NCBI RefSeq assembly: GCF_000721705.1
Contig: NZ_JOJL01000042.1
Coordinates: 1-64,000 of the forward strand
Direction of reading: 5' to 3'
Source of the DNA: Actinoplanes subtropicus
GTDB taxonomy: Bacteria > Actinomycetota > Actinomycetes > Mycobacteriales > Micromonosporaceae
DNA: 64,000 nt
The position numbers were made by a program, and so were the translations under genes. The notes below the pieces were generated by a model, which was not told where the DNA came from, ran no database searches, and saw nothing but the letters and a program-made list of their open reading frames with translations. Below, one piece after another: positions 24,777 through 33,404 of this stretch (the stretch's first letter is position 1; each line of letters begins with the position of its first letter).

Positions 24777-26357
24777 ATGAGCGAAATGGTCAACAACGGG
24801 ATCAGCCGCCGCGGCGCGCTGATCGCCCTCGGCGCGGTCGGCGCGGCGGCCACCGTCGCGACGGACGCGACGCCGGCGGCCGCCGCCTCCTCACCCCTGC
24901 TGCTCGGCAAGCCGGAGAGCCTCGGCGCTCCGCCCGTCGAGGGCCTGCACCTGACCTTCGGCGCCGACCCGGCGACCCGCATGGTCGTCTCCTGGATCAC
25001 GCACACCGCGGTGCGCCGGCCGCGGGTGAGCTACGGCTCGCTCGACGGCGGGCACGGGAACTGCGTCGAGGCGGAGACCCGCACGTACGTGGACGGCCTC
25101 TCCGGCAAGACCGTGTACGCGCATCACGCCACGCTCGCCGGGCTGCGGCCGGACACCTATTACACGTACGCGGCGCTGCACGACGGCGGCCGGCCCGACG
25201 CCGGCACGTTCCAGACGGCGCCGCGCGGCCGGTCGGCGTTCACCTTCACCAGCTTCGGCGACCAGTCGGTGCCGCAGGTGACCTGGCAGCCGGACGGCAA
25301 GGGCGGCTACACGCCCCAGATGAACGCCAACAACACCCCGGCCAACGCCGACATCGTCGCCGGCATCGAGCAGATCAACCCGCTGTTCCACCTGCTCAAC
25401 GGCGACCTGTGCTACGCCAACCTGGACCCCGACCGGGTCCGTACGTGGAACTCGTTCTTCGCCAACAACACCCGGTCGGCGCGCTACCGGGCCTGGATGC
25501 CGGCGGCCGGCAACCACGAGAACGAGAAGAACAACGGGCCGCTCGGGTTCAGCGCCTACCAGACGTACTTCAAGCTCCCCGGCAACGGCGACGCGGCCGA
25601 GTTGCAGGGCCTCTGGTACGCGTTCACGGTCGGCTCGGTGCGGGTGATCAGCCTGCAGAACGACGACGTGGCGCTGCAGGACGGCGGCGACAACTACGTC
25701 AGCGGCTACTCCGGCGGCGGCCAGCGCCGGTGGCTGGAGAACGAGCTCGCCAAGGCCCGCGGCTCGCACGACATCGACTGGATCGTCGTCTGCATGCACC
25801 AGGTGATGGTCAGCTCGTCCGACGCGAACGGCTCCGACCTGGGCATCCGGCAGAACTGGGGCCCGCTGTTCGACAAGTACCAGGTCGACCTGGTGGTCTG
25901 CGGGCACGAGCACGACTACGAGCGGTCGCTGCCGGTGCGGGGCGTGGTCTCCGGCACCGAGACGCTCACCCCGCGGCCGGCCGGCACCGACACGTCGACG
26001 GTCGACGCCTCGGCCGGGACCACCCACATGGTGCTGGGCGGCGGTGGCGTCAGCGGCACCACGAACGGCAAGTTCTTCCCGGCGAACAAGGCCAAGGTGA
26101 TCACCGCGGTCGGCGCGCCGCCGGCCGGTGGCGGCAAGCGGCCCGCGACCTACGTGTTCGAGGAGACGCCCTGGCTGGCGTTGCGGGACGCGGAGCACCC
26201 GTACGGCTTCGCGGCCTTCACGGTGGACCCGGGCACCGGGCCGGGGTCGGTCACCCGGATCTATGTGACGTACTACAACGTGACCGTCCCGGACGGGGAG
26301 ATCGTGCCGCTGGAGAGCTTCACGCTGCAGCGCCGCCGCTCCGACCGGCACCACTGA
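24777..26357 (+). CDS. Tat-exported purple-acid-phosphatase-like metallophosphoesterase
   Basis: 526 residues. The N-terminus has a twin-arginine signal (SRRGALIALGAVG ... AAAA). A fibronectin-like purple acid phosphatase N-domain follows (about 50-150). The metallophosphoesterase core contains SFGDQ, the metal-binding NGDLCY, AGNHEN, CMHQ and GHEHDYER, i.e. the expected Asp/Asn/His ligands. It should hydrolyse extracellular phosphomonoesters or diesters with a dinuclear metal site. A stretch with GGGGVSGTTNG near residue 425 is the family's C-terminal insert. Own leaderless promoter. Confidence 0.9.
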   Translation: MSEMVNNGISRRGALIALGAVGAAATVATDATPAAAASSPLLLGKPESLGAPPVEGLHLTFGADPATRMVVSWITHTAVRRPRVSYGSLDGGHGNCVEAETRTYVDGLSGKTVYAHHATLAGLRPDTYYTYAALHDGGRPDAGTFQTAPRGRSAFTFTSFGDQSVPQVTWQPDGKGGYTPQMNANNTPANADIVAGIEQINPLFHLLNGDLCYANLDPDRVRTWNSFFANNTRSARYRAWMPAAGNHENEKNNGPLGFSAYQTYFKLPGNGDAAELQGLWYAFTVGSVRVISLQNDDVALQDGGDNYVSGYSGGGQRRWLENELAKARGSHDIDWIVVCMHQVMVSSSDANGSDLGIRQNWGPLFDKYQVDLVVCGHEHDYERSLPVRGVVSGTETLTPRPAGTDTSTVDASAGTTHMVLGGGGVSGTTNGKFFPANKAKVITAVGAPPAGGGKRPATYVFEETPWLALRDAEHPYGFAAFTVDPGTGPGSVTRIYVTYYNVTVPDGEIVPLESFTLQRRRSDRHH

Positions 26358-26395
26358 CCGCGGGTCAGGGGCGGCCCGGTCTCAGGCCGGTCCGC

Positions 26396-26508
26396 CCTCG
26401 GCCGCTGAAACTTGGCCGCCCTCCGCGGCCGCTGAAACGTGGCCGCCCTCCTCGGCCGCTGAAACTTGGCCGCCCGCGGTGGCCGCGGCCGCTGAAACCC
26501 GGCCGCTC
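26396..26508. repeat. four imperfect 26-27 bp repeats (GGCCGCTGAAAC core)
   Basis: GGCCGCTGAAAC occurs four times at roughly 26-27 bp spacing in the 150-bp gap between convergent genes, each copy but the last followed by a TGGCCGCC segment. The last copy reaches the end of the GntR gene. The repeats can be read as a short peptide repeat but no start or gene context supports coding. Confidence 0.75.
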
Positions 26509-27166
26509 AGGCCGGCCCGCCCAGCTGGTCGATCGAGCGCAGCGCCTCGATCACGCTCGCGATGTGCTCGCGCATCGACTCCTCGGCTGCCTTCGGGTCG
26601 CCGGCGCGGATCGCGGCGATGATGCGCTCGTGCTGGGGCAGCGACTGCTGCGGCCGGCCGGGCAGCAGCGACAGCACGAACTGGTGCCGGACCAGCTGGC
26701 CGCGGAGCGTGCCGACGATCCGGTCGGCCGTACGGTGGCCGGCGATCTCGCGGATCAGCGCGTGCAGCCTGCCGTTCAGATCGTGGTAGCGCCGGTGCTC
26801 ACCGGACTCGACCGCGCGCCGCATCAGCAGGCCGATCTCGTCGAGCTCGGAGGCGCGCCCGGCGTCGATCCGCTCGGCGGCGCGGGCGGCGATCAGGCCC
26901 TCGACCACCATGCGTACCTCGGTGATCTCGACCGCCTCGTCGAGCGACACCTTGCGCACGTGGGCGCCCCGGTTGCGCTCGGTCTCGACCAGGCCCTCGG
27001 CGGTCAGATCCTGCAGGGCCGCGCGCACGTTGAACCGGCTCGCCGCGAACCGGGTCATCAGCTGCGCCTCGACCAGCCGCTCGCCGGGCAGGAACTCGCC
27101 CTGGAGAATCGCGTCGCGCAGGGCGTCGCTCACGTGCCGACGGTCACCGTCGCCCTCTGCCGCCAT
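26507..27166 (-). CDS. GntR-family (FCD/FadR subfamily) regulator
   Basis: 219 residues. N-terminal winged HTH (VSDALRDAILQGEFLPGERLVEAQLMTRFAASRFNVRAAL) and a C-terminal all-helical FCD domain with the Asp/His metal or ligand residues in DLNGRLHALI and QHERIIAAI. FadR-type regulators sense small carboxylates. It stands alone; targets unknown. The 16-bp repeat array begins about 80 bp upstream of its start. Confidence 0.9.
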   Translation of the reverse strand: MAAEGDGDRRHVSDALRDAILQGEFLPGERLVEAQLMTRFAASRFNVRAALQDLTAEGLVETERNRGAHVRKVSLDEAVEITEVRMVVEGLIAARAAERIDAGRASELDEIGLLMRRAVESGEHRRYHDLNGRLHALIREIAGHRTADRIVGTLRGQLVRHQFVLSLLPGRPQQSLPQHERIIAAIRAGDPKAAEESMREHIASVIEALRSIDQLGGPA

Positions 27167-27247
27167 CGATATTCGTCGTCCCTGTGGTCGCCGCCTGATC
27201 GGGTGGGCGCAAGGATACCGCCCGGCCGTGACGCGACGCCGTCCGGT

Positions 27248-27354
27248 TCTCGCCGGTGTCTCGCCGAGCGAGTATCTCGCCGAGCGAGTGTCTCGCCGAG
27301 CGAGTGTCTCGCCGAGCGAGTATCTCGCCGAGCTAGTATCTTGCTCGGCGTGTG
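27248..27354. repeat. 16-bp tandem repeat array 1
   Basis: Five consecutive 16-bp units of the form TCTCGCCGAGCGAGTR (27259-27338) are flanked by a partial first unit (27248-27258) and a degenerate last one (27339-27354). The array lies between the divergent GntR and small membrane protein genes. A related array occurs at 33165-33261. No spacers, so not CRISPR. Confidence 0.9.
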
Positions 27355-27410
27355 AAAGTCGCACTGCTAGCATCGCGCCTATAGGCCCCGAGCGGCGTCT
27401 CCTCGTCGCC

Positions 27411-27788
27411 ATGCTGGTGCTGATCGTCTGCGACGTGATCGGCGGCTTCATCGGCGTCGCCACGGGCGCCACCACCTGGGGCAAGGCCTGGGGCTTCAAC
27501 ACCAACTCCACCGTGCCGCTGCCGGTCGGGGCCGTGCAACTCCTCCTCGCCTGGCTGGCCGCCCGCAACGTACGCCCTCCCACCGGCCTGGTCGCGGCCG
27601 TCCTTCTCAGCGTGTTCTGCCTGATCAGCGTGCTCTCCGGGTTGTTCGACGGCGACCTCGCCGGCAGCGTCGCGTCGCGCGGGCTGGTCTCCTGGGGGTT
27701 CGTCTGGGCGGTCGTTCTGCTGGTGGCCACCGCCGTTGTCGGTCTGCTCGCCGCCGCCCGGGCGCGGGAGCTGCGCCGGCTTCGCTGA
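27411..27788 (+). CDS. small four-span membrane protein
   Basis: 125 residues with about four membrane spans (MLVLIVCDVIGGFIGVATG; AVQLLLAWLAA; LVAAVLLSVFCLISVL; VWAVVLLVATAVVGLLAA) and an Arg-rich C-terminal tail. No recognised family. ATG 27411 is the only plausible start. TAGCAT at 27368-27373 could be its -10, giving a leader of about 30 nt, directly downstream of the 16-bp repeat array. Confidence 0.65.
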   Translation: MLVLIVCDVIGGFIGVATGATTWGKAWGFNTNSTVPLPVGAVQLLLAWLAARNVRPPTGLVAAVLLSVFCLISVLSGLFDGDLAGSVASRGLVSWGFVWAVVLLVATAVVGLLAAARARELRRLR

Positions 27789-27940
27789 CGGCCCAGGGTC
27801 TCGACCGGCCGCGGGCGTGGGCCGGCATGAGGCGGGCGGCGGCCCCAGGGCCGAGATCAGCGGGGCGACGCCCGACCTGATCGGGGCGGGGCGCGGGGAT
27901 GCCCTGACGAGCGGCGCATCGGCCGAGTGACACGCCAGGC

Positions 27941-29995
27941 GTGCGGGAAGCGGGCGAGCGTCCGGCGCGCCCTCAGCAACTCGGCCTGGGTGCCGATCTG
28001 ACGATCGTGCCGGAACAGCTTTTCCTGCTCGGCAACCTGGTCATCATGACGGCCTATGCGGCGATCATGGTGGCCATCGTGGTGCCGGTCGGGCGGGCCG
28101 GCCAGCTGCGGAGCAACAAGCTGGCGGTGGCCACCGCTCTCATCTTCTTCAGCTGCGCGGTCGGGCACGGCCTGCACGCGCTCAGCACGTACCAGGCGAT
28201 CATCGCCGCCGCGGCGGACGGCGGCGCCCACCTGCACCACGCCGGTGGCGGCCACGGCTGGCCCTCGGCCGTCTGGGACCTGCTCACCGCCGCCATCGGC
28301 GTCTACTACTGGACGTTGCGCCGCGGCTACGGGGTGCTGCTCGGGCCCGGCGCGATCTACGTGGCGCCCGGGGAGCGGCAGCGCCTGGACGAGGCCGACG
28401 CGCGGGAGCGGGCGGCCCGGGACGCCGCCGAGAATCATCGGACCACGCTCGCCGCGGTGGCCGAGCACACCGACGCCGCGATCCTCGGGGTCGATCTCGA
28501 CGGGCTGGTCACCGCGTGGAACGGCGGGGCGGAGGCGATGTTCGGGTGGCGGGCCGAGGAGATCGTCGGGCGGCCGGTCTCGATGATCACCGACGAGTCG
28601 GGGGCCGATCAGCAGCGGGAGCTCCTGGAGCGGATGAACGGCGGGGAGCGGCATCTCGCGTACGAGACCCGCCAGCTGCGCAAGGACGGCTCGGTCGTCG
28701 AGGTGTCGGTGAACCTGGCGGCGATCCGGGACTCGTCGGGGGCGATCACCGGGACCTCGGTGGTGGCCCGGGACATCGGCGCCGCCAAGGAGGCCGCCGA
28801 CCGGCAGCGGGCGCTCGAGGAGCGCACCCACCAGGCGCAGCGGATGGAGAGCCTGGGCAAGCTGGCCGGCGGGATCGCGCACGACTTCAACAACATCCTG
28901 GCGATCATCGTGAACTACACCGAGTTCGCGATGGAGGAGAGCGACGGCAACCCGAAGATCCTGGACGACCTGGCCCATGTGCGTACGGCCGCGGACCGGG
29001 CCATGAATCTCACCCGGCAGCTGCTCACCTTCACCCGCGGCGACACGATCCAGCCGCAGGACGTCGACCTCAACGCCGCGATCGCCGAGGTGCGCACGAT
29101 GCTCGACCGGACGATCGGCGAGGACATCGCCCTCTTCGCCCGGCCGGCCGGACGGCCGCTGACCGTGCACGGCGACCCCGGCCAGCTGCAGCAGGTGCTG
29201 CTCAACCTGGCGATCAACGCCCGGGACGCGATGCCGGACGGCGGCACGCTCGTGCTGGAGGCCGACGAGGCGGTGCTGGACGGCGACGAGCTCAACATGC
29301 GGCCCGCGGTGGCCGCCGGACACTACGCCCGCCTGCAGGTCAGCGACACCGGGGAGGGCATGTCCGCCGAGGTCGCGGCGCACATCTTCGAGCCGTTCTA
29401 CACCACCAAACCCCGGGGCAAGGGTACGGGTCTGGGCCTGGCCACCGTCTACGGGATCGTCACCGAGGCCGGTGGGAGCATCAACGTGTTCTCCGAGCTC
29501 GGGGTCGGCACCACGTTCCGGATCTACCTGCCGCTCGCCACCACCGAGGCCGGCGTGCCGGTACCGGTCGCCCGCGGCGCGGCCCCGCCGGGCGGCGCGG
29601 GGCGGACCGTGCTGGTGGTCGAGGACGAGGCGGCGCTAGCCCGGGTGGTGACCCGCATCCTCACCGGGGCCGGTTACCGGGTGCTGGCCGCGGGGACCGG
29701 CGCCGAGGCGTACGCCATCTTCCGGGAGAAGGGCTGCGACGCGCTGCTCACCGACGTGATCATGCCGGAGATGTCCGGGCCGCGACTGGCCGAGCTGGTG
29801 CACGAGCGGACGCCGGGGCTGCCGGTGCTGTACATGTCCGGCTATTCCAACGGGCTGCTCGGCACGACGCGGGTGCTCGGCGAGGAGTTCCCGCTGTTGG
29901 AGAAGCCGTTCACGGCCGGCGACCTGCTGCGCAAGGTGCACGAGGCGTTCAGTCTCGCCCCATCCGATCCTGCGGAGACAGGTGCTCCACGGTGA
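27941..29995 (+). CDS. membrane PAS hybrid histidine kinase
   Basis: 684 residues. Three to four N-terminal membrane spans (about 28-50, 60-82, 110-127) with a His-rich loop (HLHHAGGGHGW). A PAS domain follows at about 165-285, then dimerisation helix H314 in GIAHDFNN, an N box NLAINARDA, the G1 and G2 boxes DTGEGM and GTGLGLATV, and a C-terminal receiver (about 550-675) with Asp in LLTDVIMPEMSG and Lys in LEKPF. The HDFNN type commonly phosphorylates its own receiver; no output domain is fused. The GTG at 27941 has a weak ribosome site; a GTG at 28007 is possible. Confidence 0.87.
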   Translation: MREAGERPARPQQLGLGADLTIVPEQLFLLGNLVIMTAYAAIMVAIVVPVGRAGQLRSNKLAVATALIFFSCAVGHGLHALSTYQAIIAAAADGGAHLHHAGGGHGWPSAVWDLLTAAIGVYYWTLRRGYGVLLGPGAIYVAPGERQRLDEADARERAARDAAENHRTTLAAVAEHTDAAILGVDLDGLVTAWNGGAEAMFGWRAEEIVGRPVSMITDESGADQQRELLERMNGGERHLAYETRQLRKDGSVVEVSVNLAAIRDSSGAITGTSVVARDIGAAKEAADRQRALEERTHQAQRMESLGKLAGGIAHDFNNILAIIVNYTEFAMEESDGNPKILDDLAHVRTAADRAMNLTRQLLTFTRGDTIQPQDVDLNAAIAEVRTMLDRTIGEDIALFARPAGRPLTVHGDPGQLQQVLLNLAINARDAMPDGGTLVLEADEAVLDGDELNMRPAVAAGHYARLQVSDTGEGMSAEVAAHIFEPFYTTKPRGKGTGLGLATVYGIVTEAGGSINVFSELGVGTTFRIYLPLATTEAGVPVPVARGAAPPGGAGRTVLVVEDEAALARVVTRILTGAGYRVLAAGTGAEAYAIFREKGCDALLTDVIMPEMSGPRLAELVHERTPGLPVLYMSGYSNGLLGTTRVLGEEFPLLEKPFTAGDLLRKVHEAFSLAPSDPAETGAPR

Positions 29996-30010
29996 TCCCG
30001 GTGTCGGTGA

Positions 30011-30238
30011 AGGTGCGGGTCACAACCCGGCTTCTTCGCCTCGCTGTCGACGATGGTCGCCCACCCCATCGTCGCCGAGGGCGGCGTCGCCATCAAACGC
30101 GACGCCGGAATCCTGGGCGGCCTGGGCGTAGCCGGCGGCACCGGCGACGAGGACCAGCACATCGCCGACTCGGTTCTTGCGGCCTTGGGATATCAATGGG
30201 AGTTCCAGTCCTGGGGCGTGCCGGGCAAGCGAGGCTGA
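30011..30238 (+). pseudogene. remnant of a GlcG/HbpS-like (DUF336) gene
   Basis: The last 75 codons of a heme-binding GlcG/HbpS-type gene remain: SQPGFFASLSTMVAHPIV, then the family hallmark GVAIKRDAGILGGLGVAGGT and GDEDQHIADSVLAALGY. The frame is cut by a stop at 30008-30010 and the N-terminal half of the usual 140-residue domain is absent. An ATG at 30053 could give a 61-residue peptide, but it lacks the fold's first half. Confidence 0.72.
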
Positions 30239-30250
30239 GAGTCGGTATCC

Positions 30251-30688
30251 ATGCGCGTTCCGCCGAACCGGGTCGGCGCCCTCGTCCTCCGGTGGGCGTT
30301 CCGCGGTGGCGCGCTTCTGCTCGGCATCGGCTGCCTGTTCGCGCTGTTCCGCATCGAGTCCGATTACTTGGGGCTGCTGTCCCATCCCGCGCACGCCGTG
30401 GCGACCGTGGAGGACACCCAGGGGGTCGGCCGCCAAGAGGACTATTTGATCACTTTTACCACGCCGGCCGGCACGCCCGAGACGCTATGGACCGAATCCC
30501 TCGACGGCGGCACGCGGGTCGGCGACCGGGTCAACATCACCTACGACGCTCGCCGGGCCAGCAACCTCAGGGAAGGCCACGTCCACGCCGTCTCGATGGT
30601 CGCGCCCGCCGTCCTCCTGCTCGCCGTCGCCGCGGTCCTCTTCTGGCAGGCGATCTCCGGAATGAGTACGGTGCCGGCGGAGGACTAG
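30251..30688 (+). CDS. DUF3592-like membrane protein
   Basis: 145 residues with an N-terminal span (ALLLGIGCLFALF), an extracytoplasmic beta-rich loop (VATVEDTQGVG ... ITFTTPAGTPETLW ... GDRVNITYDARRASNLREG) typical of DUF3592, and a C-terminal span (VLLLAVAAVLFWQAI). The role of the family is unknown. It appears intact although flanked by decayed genes; its stop overlaps the end of the opposite-strand monooxygenase remnant. Confidence 0.68.
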   Translation: MRVPPNRVGALVLRWAFRGGALLLGIGCLFALFRIESDYLGLLSHPAHAVATVEDTQGVGRQEDYLITFTTPAGTPETLWTESLDGGTRVGDRVNITYDARRASNLREGHVHAVSMVAPAVLLLAVAAVLFWQAISGMSTVPAED

Positions 30689-30925
30689 GCGAGGACGTCG
30701 CCGAACGAAACATCACGCTGGGCGAGGCGGGGGCGGACCGTTCCGAGATCGTGTCCGCGAAGTGGTCGCTGGCGGTGTGTGCCTCGAATGCCGATCGGTC
30801 GATGTATTGCTCGTACAAATTGAAGGCCGGCGGCGACGCCTCGGCCTCGGCATGCACCTCGTAGGCGCGCAGTGCACAGGATCCTCCAGGGACTTGTCGA
30901 TGTATTCGGCCCGGGGATTCCATCA
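30685..30925 (-). pseudogene. frameshifted YgiN/ABM-type monooxygenase remnant
   Basis: Pieces of an antibiotic-biosynthesis-monooxygenase (YgiN) domain are spread over different minus-strand frames: RAEYIDKSLEDP, then YEVHAEAEASPPAFNLYEQY and SAFEAHTASDHFAD, then RDVSFGDVLA before the stop at 30685. At least two frameshifts separate them and the N-terminal strand is unclear. This domain normally forms a 95-residue dimeric ferredoxin-like enzyme. Confidence 0.65.
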
Positions 30926-31043
30926 GATTTCCGACTCCGGCTCGCACGCGCGTGGTGCAACCAGTGCATGCCTGCGAGTGCGTGGTTGCTCACCATTAGG
31001 GTTCCTACTATTCGGCCTGAATGCGCGAACCCGAGGAGTGGGG

Positions 31044-31511
31044 ATGTTCGTACGTACCATGGAAACGCTCGCCGGAGGGGTCGGCGTGTTCGACCCGGTG
31101 GACGTGCGGCAGCCCGTGGTCCGGGTTCCAGCGCTCACGGCCGCCCAGGTCACCGGAATCTACGACGCGGCCGGGCGGGGCTTCGCGGTCTGGCGGCGCA
31201 CGCCGGCGCCGGAGCGTGCAAAGGTGCTGGCGAGGGCCGGGGGGCTGCGGCGGGAGCGGGCCGGCGAGATCGCGCTCGGCGTGGCCACGGAGAACGGCAA
31301 GACGCTCCGGGCGGCGCGCGACGAGGTCGAGAAGGCCGCCGACTTCCTCGACTACTGCGCGGGGCACGCCCGGGAGGCGTACGGGTCGCTCGTCCATGAC
31401 GTACGCCCGGACACCCGCAAGGACAGCGGCTCGGCGTTCAAGGAGCAGGGCGTCGAGGCGCTGACCTCCCACACCCGGGTCAAGACCGTCGCGATCCACT
31501 TCGGGCGGTGA
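31044..31511 (+). pseudogene. aldehyde dehydrogenase with in-frame loss of its core
   Basis: An open frame of 155 codons joins the N-terminal part of an aldehyde dehydrogenase (VWRRTPAPERAKVLARAG ... ATENGKTLRAARDEVEKAADFLDYCA) directly to its extreme C-terminus (SGSAFKEQGVEAL ... TRVKTVAIHFG). The break is near residue 128. About 300 or more residues are missing, including the NAD fold, catalytic Glu and catalytic Cys. It keeps GAGGAG 5 nt before the ATG, so a short peptide may still be made. It immediately precedes the L-2-hydroxyglutarate oxidase gene. Confidence 0.8.
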
Positions 31512-31516
31512 CCGGG

Positions 31517-32719
31517 ATGTCGGACGAGACGATCGGGATCATCGGGGCCGGCATCGTGGGCCTGGCCATCGGGCGTGAGCTGACCAAGCGGCGGCCGGGC
31601 GCGCGGGTCGTGGTGGTCGAGAAGGAGAGCCGCGTCGCGGTGCACCAGACCGGGCACAACTCCGGGGTCGTGCACGCGGGCATCTACTACCGGCCGGGCA
31701 GCCTCAAGGCGCTGCTCTGCACCCGCGGCGGGGCCATGCTGCGGGAGTACTGCGCGGACCGGAAATTGCCGTACGACGAATGTGGGAAGTTGGTCGTTGC
31801 GGTCAACGCGGACGACGTGACCCGGCTGGACGCGCTGGCCGCCCGCGCGGGGGCGAACCTGGTGCCGGGGCTGCGGCGGGTCGGGCCCGAGGAGATCCTG
31901 GAGATCGAGCCGCACGGGACCGGGCTGGCCGCGCTCTACTCGCCGAAGACCGCGATCACCGATTACGTGAAGATCGCGCAGTCCTTCGCCGACGACATCA
32001 TGGCGGCGGGCGGCGAGGTGCGGTTCAACTTCCCGGTCACTTCCGTGCGGCGGGATACCGGTGCCTTGTCCGTTCTGTCCCCGGCGGGCGAGGTGCGGGC
32101 CGACGAGTTGATCGTCTGCGCGGGCATCCAGAGCGACCTGGTCGCGGGGCTGGCGGGCGACATCGCGGCGCCACGGATCATTCCGTTCCGCGGCGAGTAC
32201 ATGAAGGTCAAACCCGAAAAGGCCGATATGGTACGCGGGCTGATCTACCCGGTGCCCGACCCGCGGTACCCGTTCCTGGGCGTGCACTACACCCGCCGCG
32301 TGGACGGGACGCTCGAGGTGGGGCCGAACGCGGTGCTCGCGACGGCGCGCGAGGGCTACCGGCTGGGCGACCTCTCGGCGCGCGACCTGTGGGGGATCGC
32401 GTCCTGGCCCGGGACCTGGCGGATGGCGGCCAAGCACTGGCGGACCGGCATCAAGGAGATGTACGGGTCGGTCTCCAAGAGCGCGTACATGAAGGCGGCC
32501 CGGCTCTACGTCCCGGAGATCGGCGTGCAGGACGTGGTGCGGGCCGGTGCCGGCGTACGCGCGCAGGCCCTGGACCGCGACGGCAGCCTGGTCGACGACT
32601 TCCGCATCCACCGGCTGGGCCCGGTCACGGCGGTCCGCAACGCGCCCTCGCCGGCCGCCACCTCCAGCATGGCCATCGCCGAGCACGTGCTCGACGTGAT
32701 CGACGGCAAGGCCACGTAG
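31517..32719 (+). CDS. lhgO: L-2-hydroxyglutarate oxidase
   Basis: 400 residues. N-terminal dinucleotide motif GIIGAGIVGLAIG, then the family stretch HQTGHNSGVVHAGIYYRPGSLKA, RVGPEEILEIEP, a FRGEYM segment and the flavin-closing GAGVRAQA near the C-terminus. LhgO oxidises L-2-hydroxyglutarate to 2-oxoglutarate with FAD, feeding electrons to the membrane chain or oxygen. A GTG at 31508 that overlaps the previous stop is an alternative start. It is intact while all neighbours are decayed. Confidence 0.9.
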   Translation: MSDETIGIIGAGIVGLAIGRELTKRRPGARVVVVEKESRVAVHQTGHNSGVVHAGIYYRPGSLKALLCTRGGAMLREYCADRKLPYDECGKLVVAVNADDVTRLDALAARAGANLVPGLRRVGPEEILEIEPHGTGLAALYSPKTAITDYVKIAQSFADDIMAAGGEVRFNFPVTSVRRDTGALSVLSPAGEVRADELIVCAGIQSDLVAGLAGDIAAPRIIPFRGEYMKVKPEKADMVRGLIYPVPDPRYPFLGVHYTRRVDGTLEVGPNAVLATAREGYRLGDLSARDLWGIASWPGTWRMAAKHWRTGIKEMYGSVSKSAYMKAARLYVPEIGVQDVVRAGAGVRAQALDRDGSLVDDFRIHRLGPVTAVRNAPSPAATSSMAIAEHVLDVIDGKAT

Positions 32720-32762
32720 CGCGGACTCTTCCTGCAACAACCGGTTGCGCGCCAGGGACTTA

Positions 32763-33061
32763 GCACGGCCCGCCGGCGAGCCGGGTGGTCGCCAACACCG
32801 GCAGAACGCACTGATCCTGGCCCTCGACCCGGCCGCGTTCGGCGACGCCACCGAGTTCACCCGGCACGTCGCGGAGACACTGACCGCCCTGCACGGCCTG
32901 CCCCAGCACGACCCGGCCAACCCGATCCGCTACCGGGCGAAAACAGCGCGGCGGTCGCCGAGTCGCGGGCGGCCAATTGCGTCCCGGTCGCCCCGAAGGT
33001 CTGGGCCGAGCTGGAAGTCGCGGCGGACAAGCTCGGCGTCGTGATGCCCACGCCGCGCTGA
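32763..33061 (+). pseudogene. frameshifted C-terminal remnant of an Ldh2-type dehydrogenase
   Basis: NALILALDPAAFGDATEF ... LHGLPQHDPANPIR reads in one frame, then the expected LPGENSAAVAESRAANCVPV and VWAELEVAADKLGV continue in another, to TGA at 33059-33061. A one-base loss near 32928 explains this. It is the C-terminal quarter of a malate/L-lactate dehydrogenase (Ldh_2) family protein; the rest is absent. Confidence 0.72.
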
Positions 33062-33164
33062 CGAGGGCTGAGGCGACAGTCCGCGCTGGCCCGACCACCC
33101 AAACCCGGGCCTGGCCGGTGGTCGACGCCTTCAGGACGGGGCCCCTTCCACAGCTGCAGCAGTT

Positions 33165-33261
33165 GCCTCGCTCGGCGAGTATCTCGCTCGGCGAGTATCT
33201 CGCCCAGCAAGTATCTCGCCCAGCAAGTATCTCGCCCAGCGAGTATCTCGCCCGGCGTGAG
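33165..33261. repeat. 16-bp tandem repeat array 2
   Basis: Six 16-bp units of the form TCTCGCYNRGCRAGTA run from 33165 to 33261. Consensus and period match the array at 27248-27354, so both derive from one repeat family. The array is in a gene-free gap with no spacers. Confidence 0.9.
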
Positions 33262-33295
33262 ACACCAGGGTCGGCGTGGCCACTGCGGCGTGCGG

Positions 33296-33404
33296 GGCCG
33301 GCGCGGCGCGGTGGCGCGGGGCGGGTCGGGGCGGGTGGCGCGGGGGGCTGGGCGGGGTGGCGCGGCGCGCGGGGCGGGGGCGGGGGCGAGGGCGAGGGCG
33401 GGGC
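33296..33404. other. G-rich low-complexity stretch
   Basis: About 110 bp of almost pure G and C, with many GGGG runs and GGCGCGG steps on the + strand; could form G-quadruplexes. No gene is supported here. Together with the flanking arrays and the following 33514-33837 stretch, it makes an 800-bp region without a gene. Confidence 0.7.

Noticed and set aside
26361..26540. Coding peptide repeat RPLKLGRPP on the plus strand
   Set aside because: There is no start codon or ribosome site, and the frame runs in antisense through the GntR gene; it reflects the DNA repeat only.
27248..27354. CRISPR array
   Set aside because: The 16-bp units are contiguous, without unique spacers, and no cas gene is present. 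The same applies to 33165-33261 and 60141-60231.
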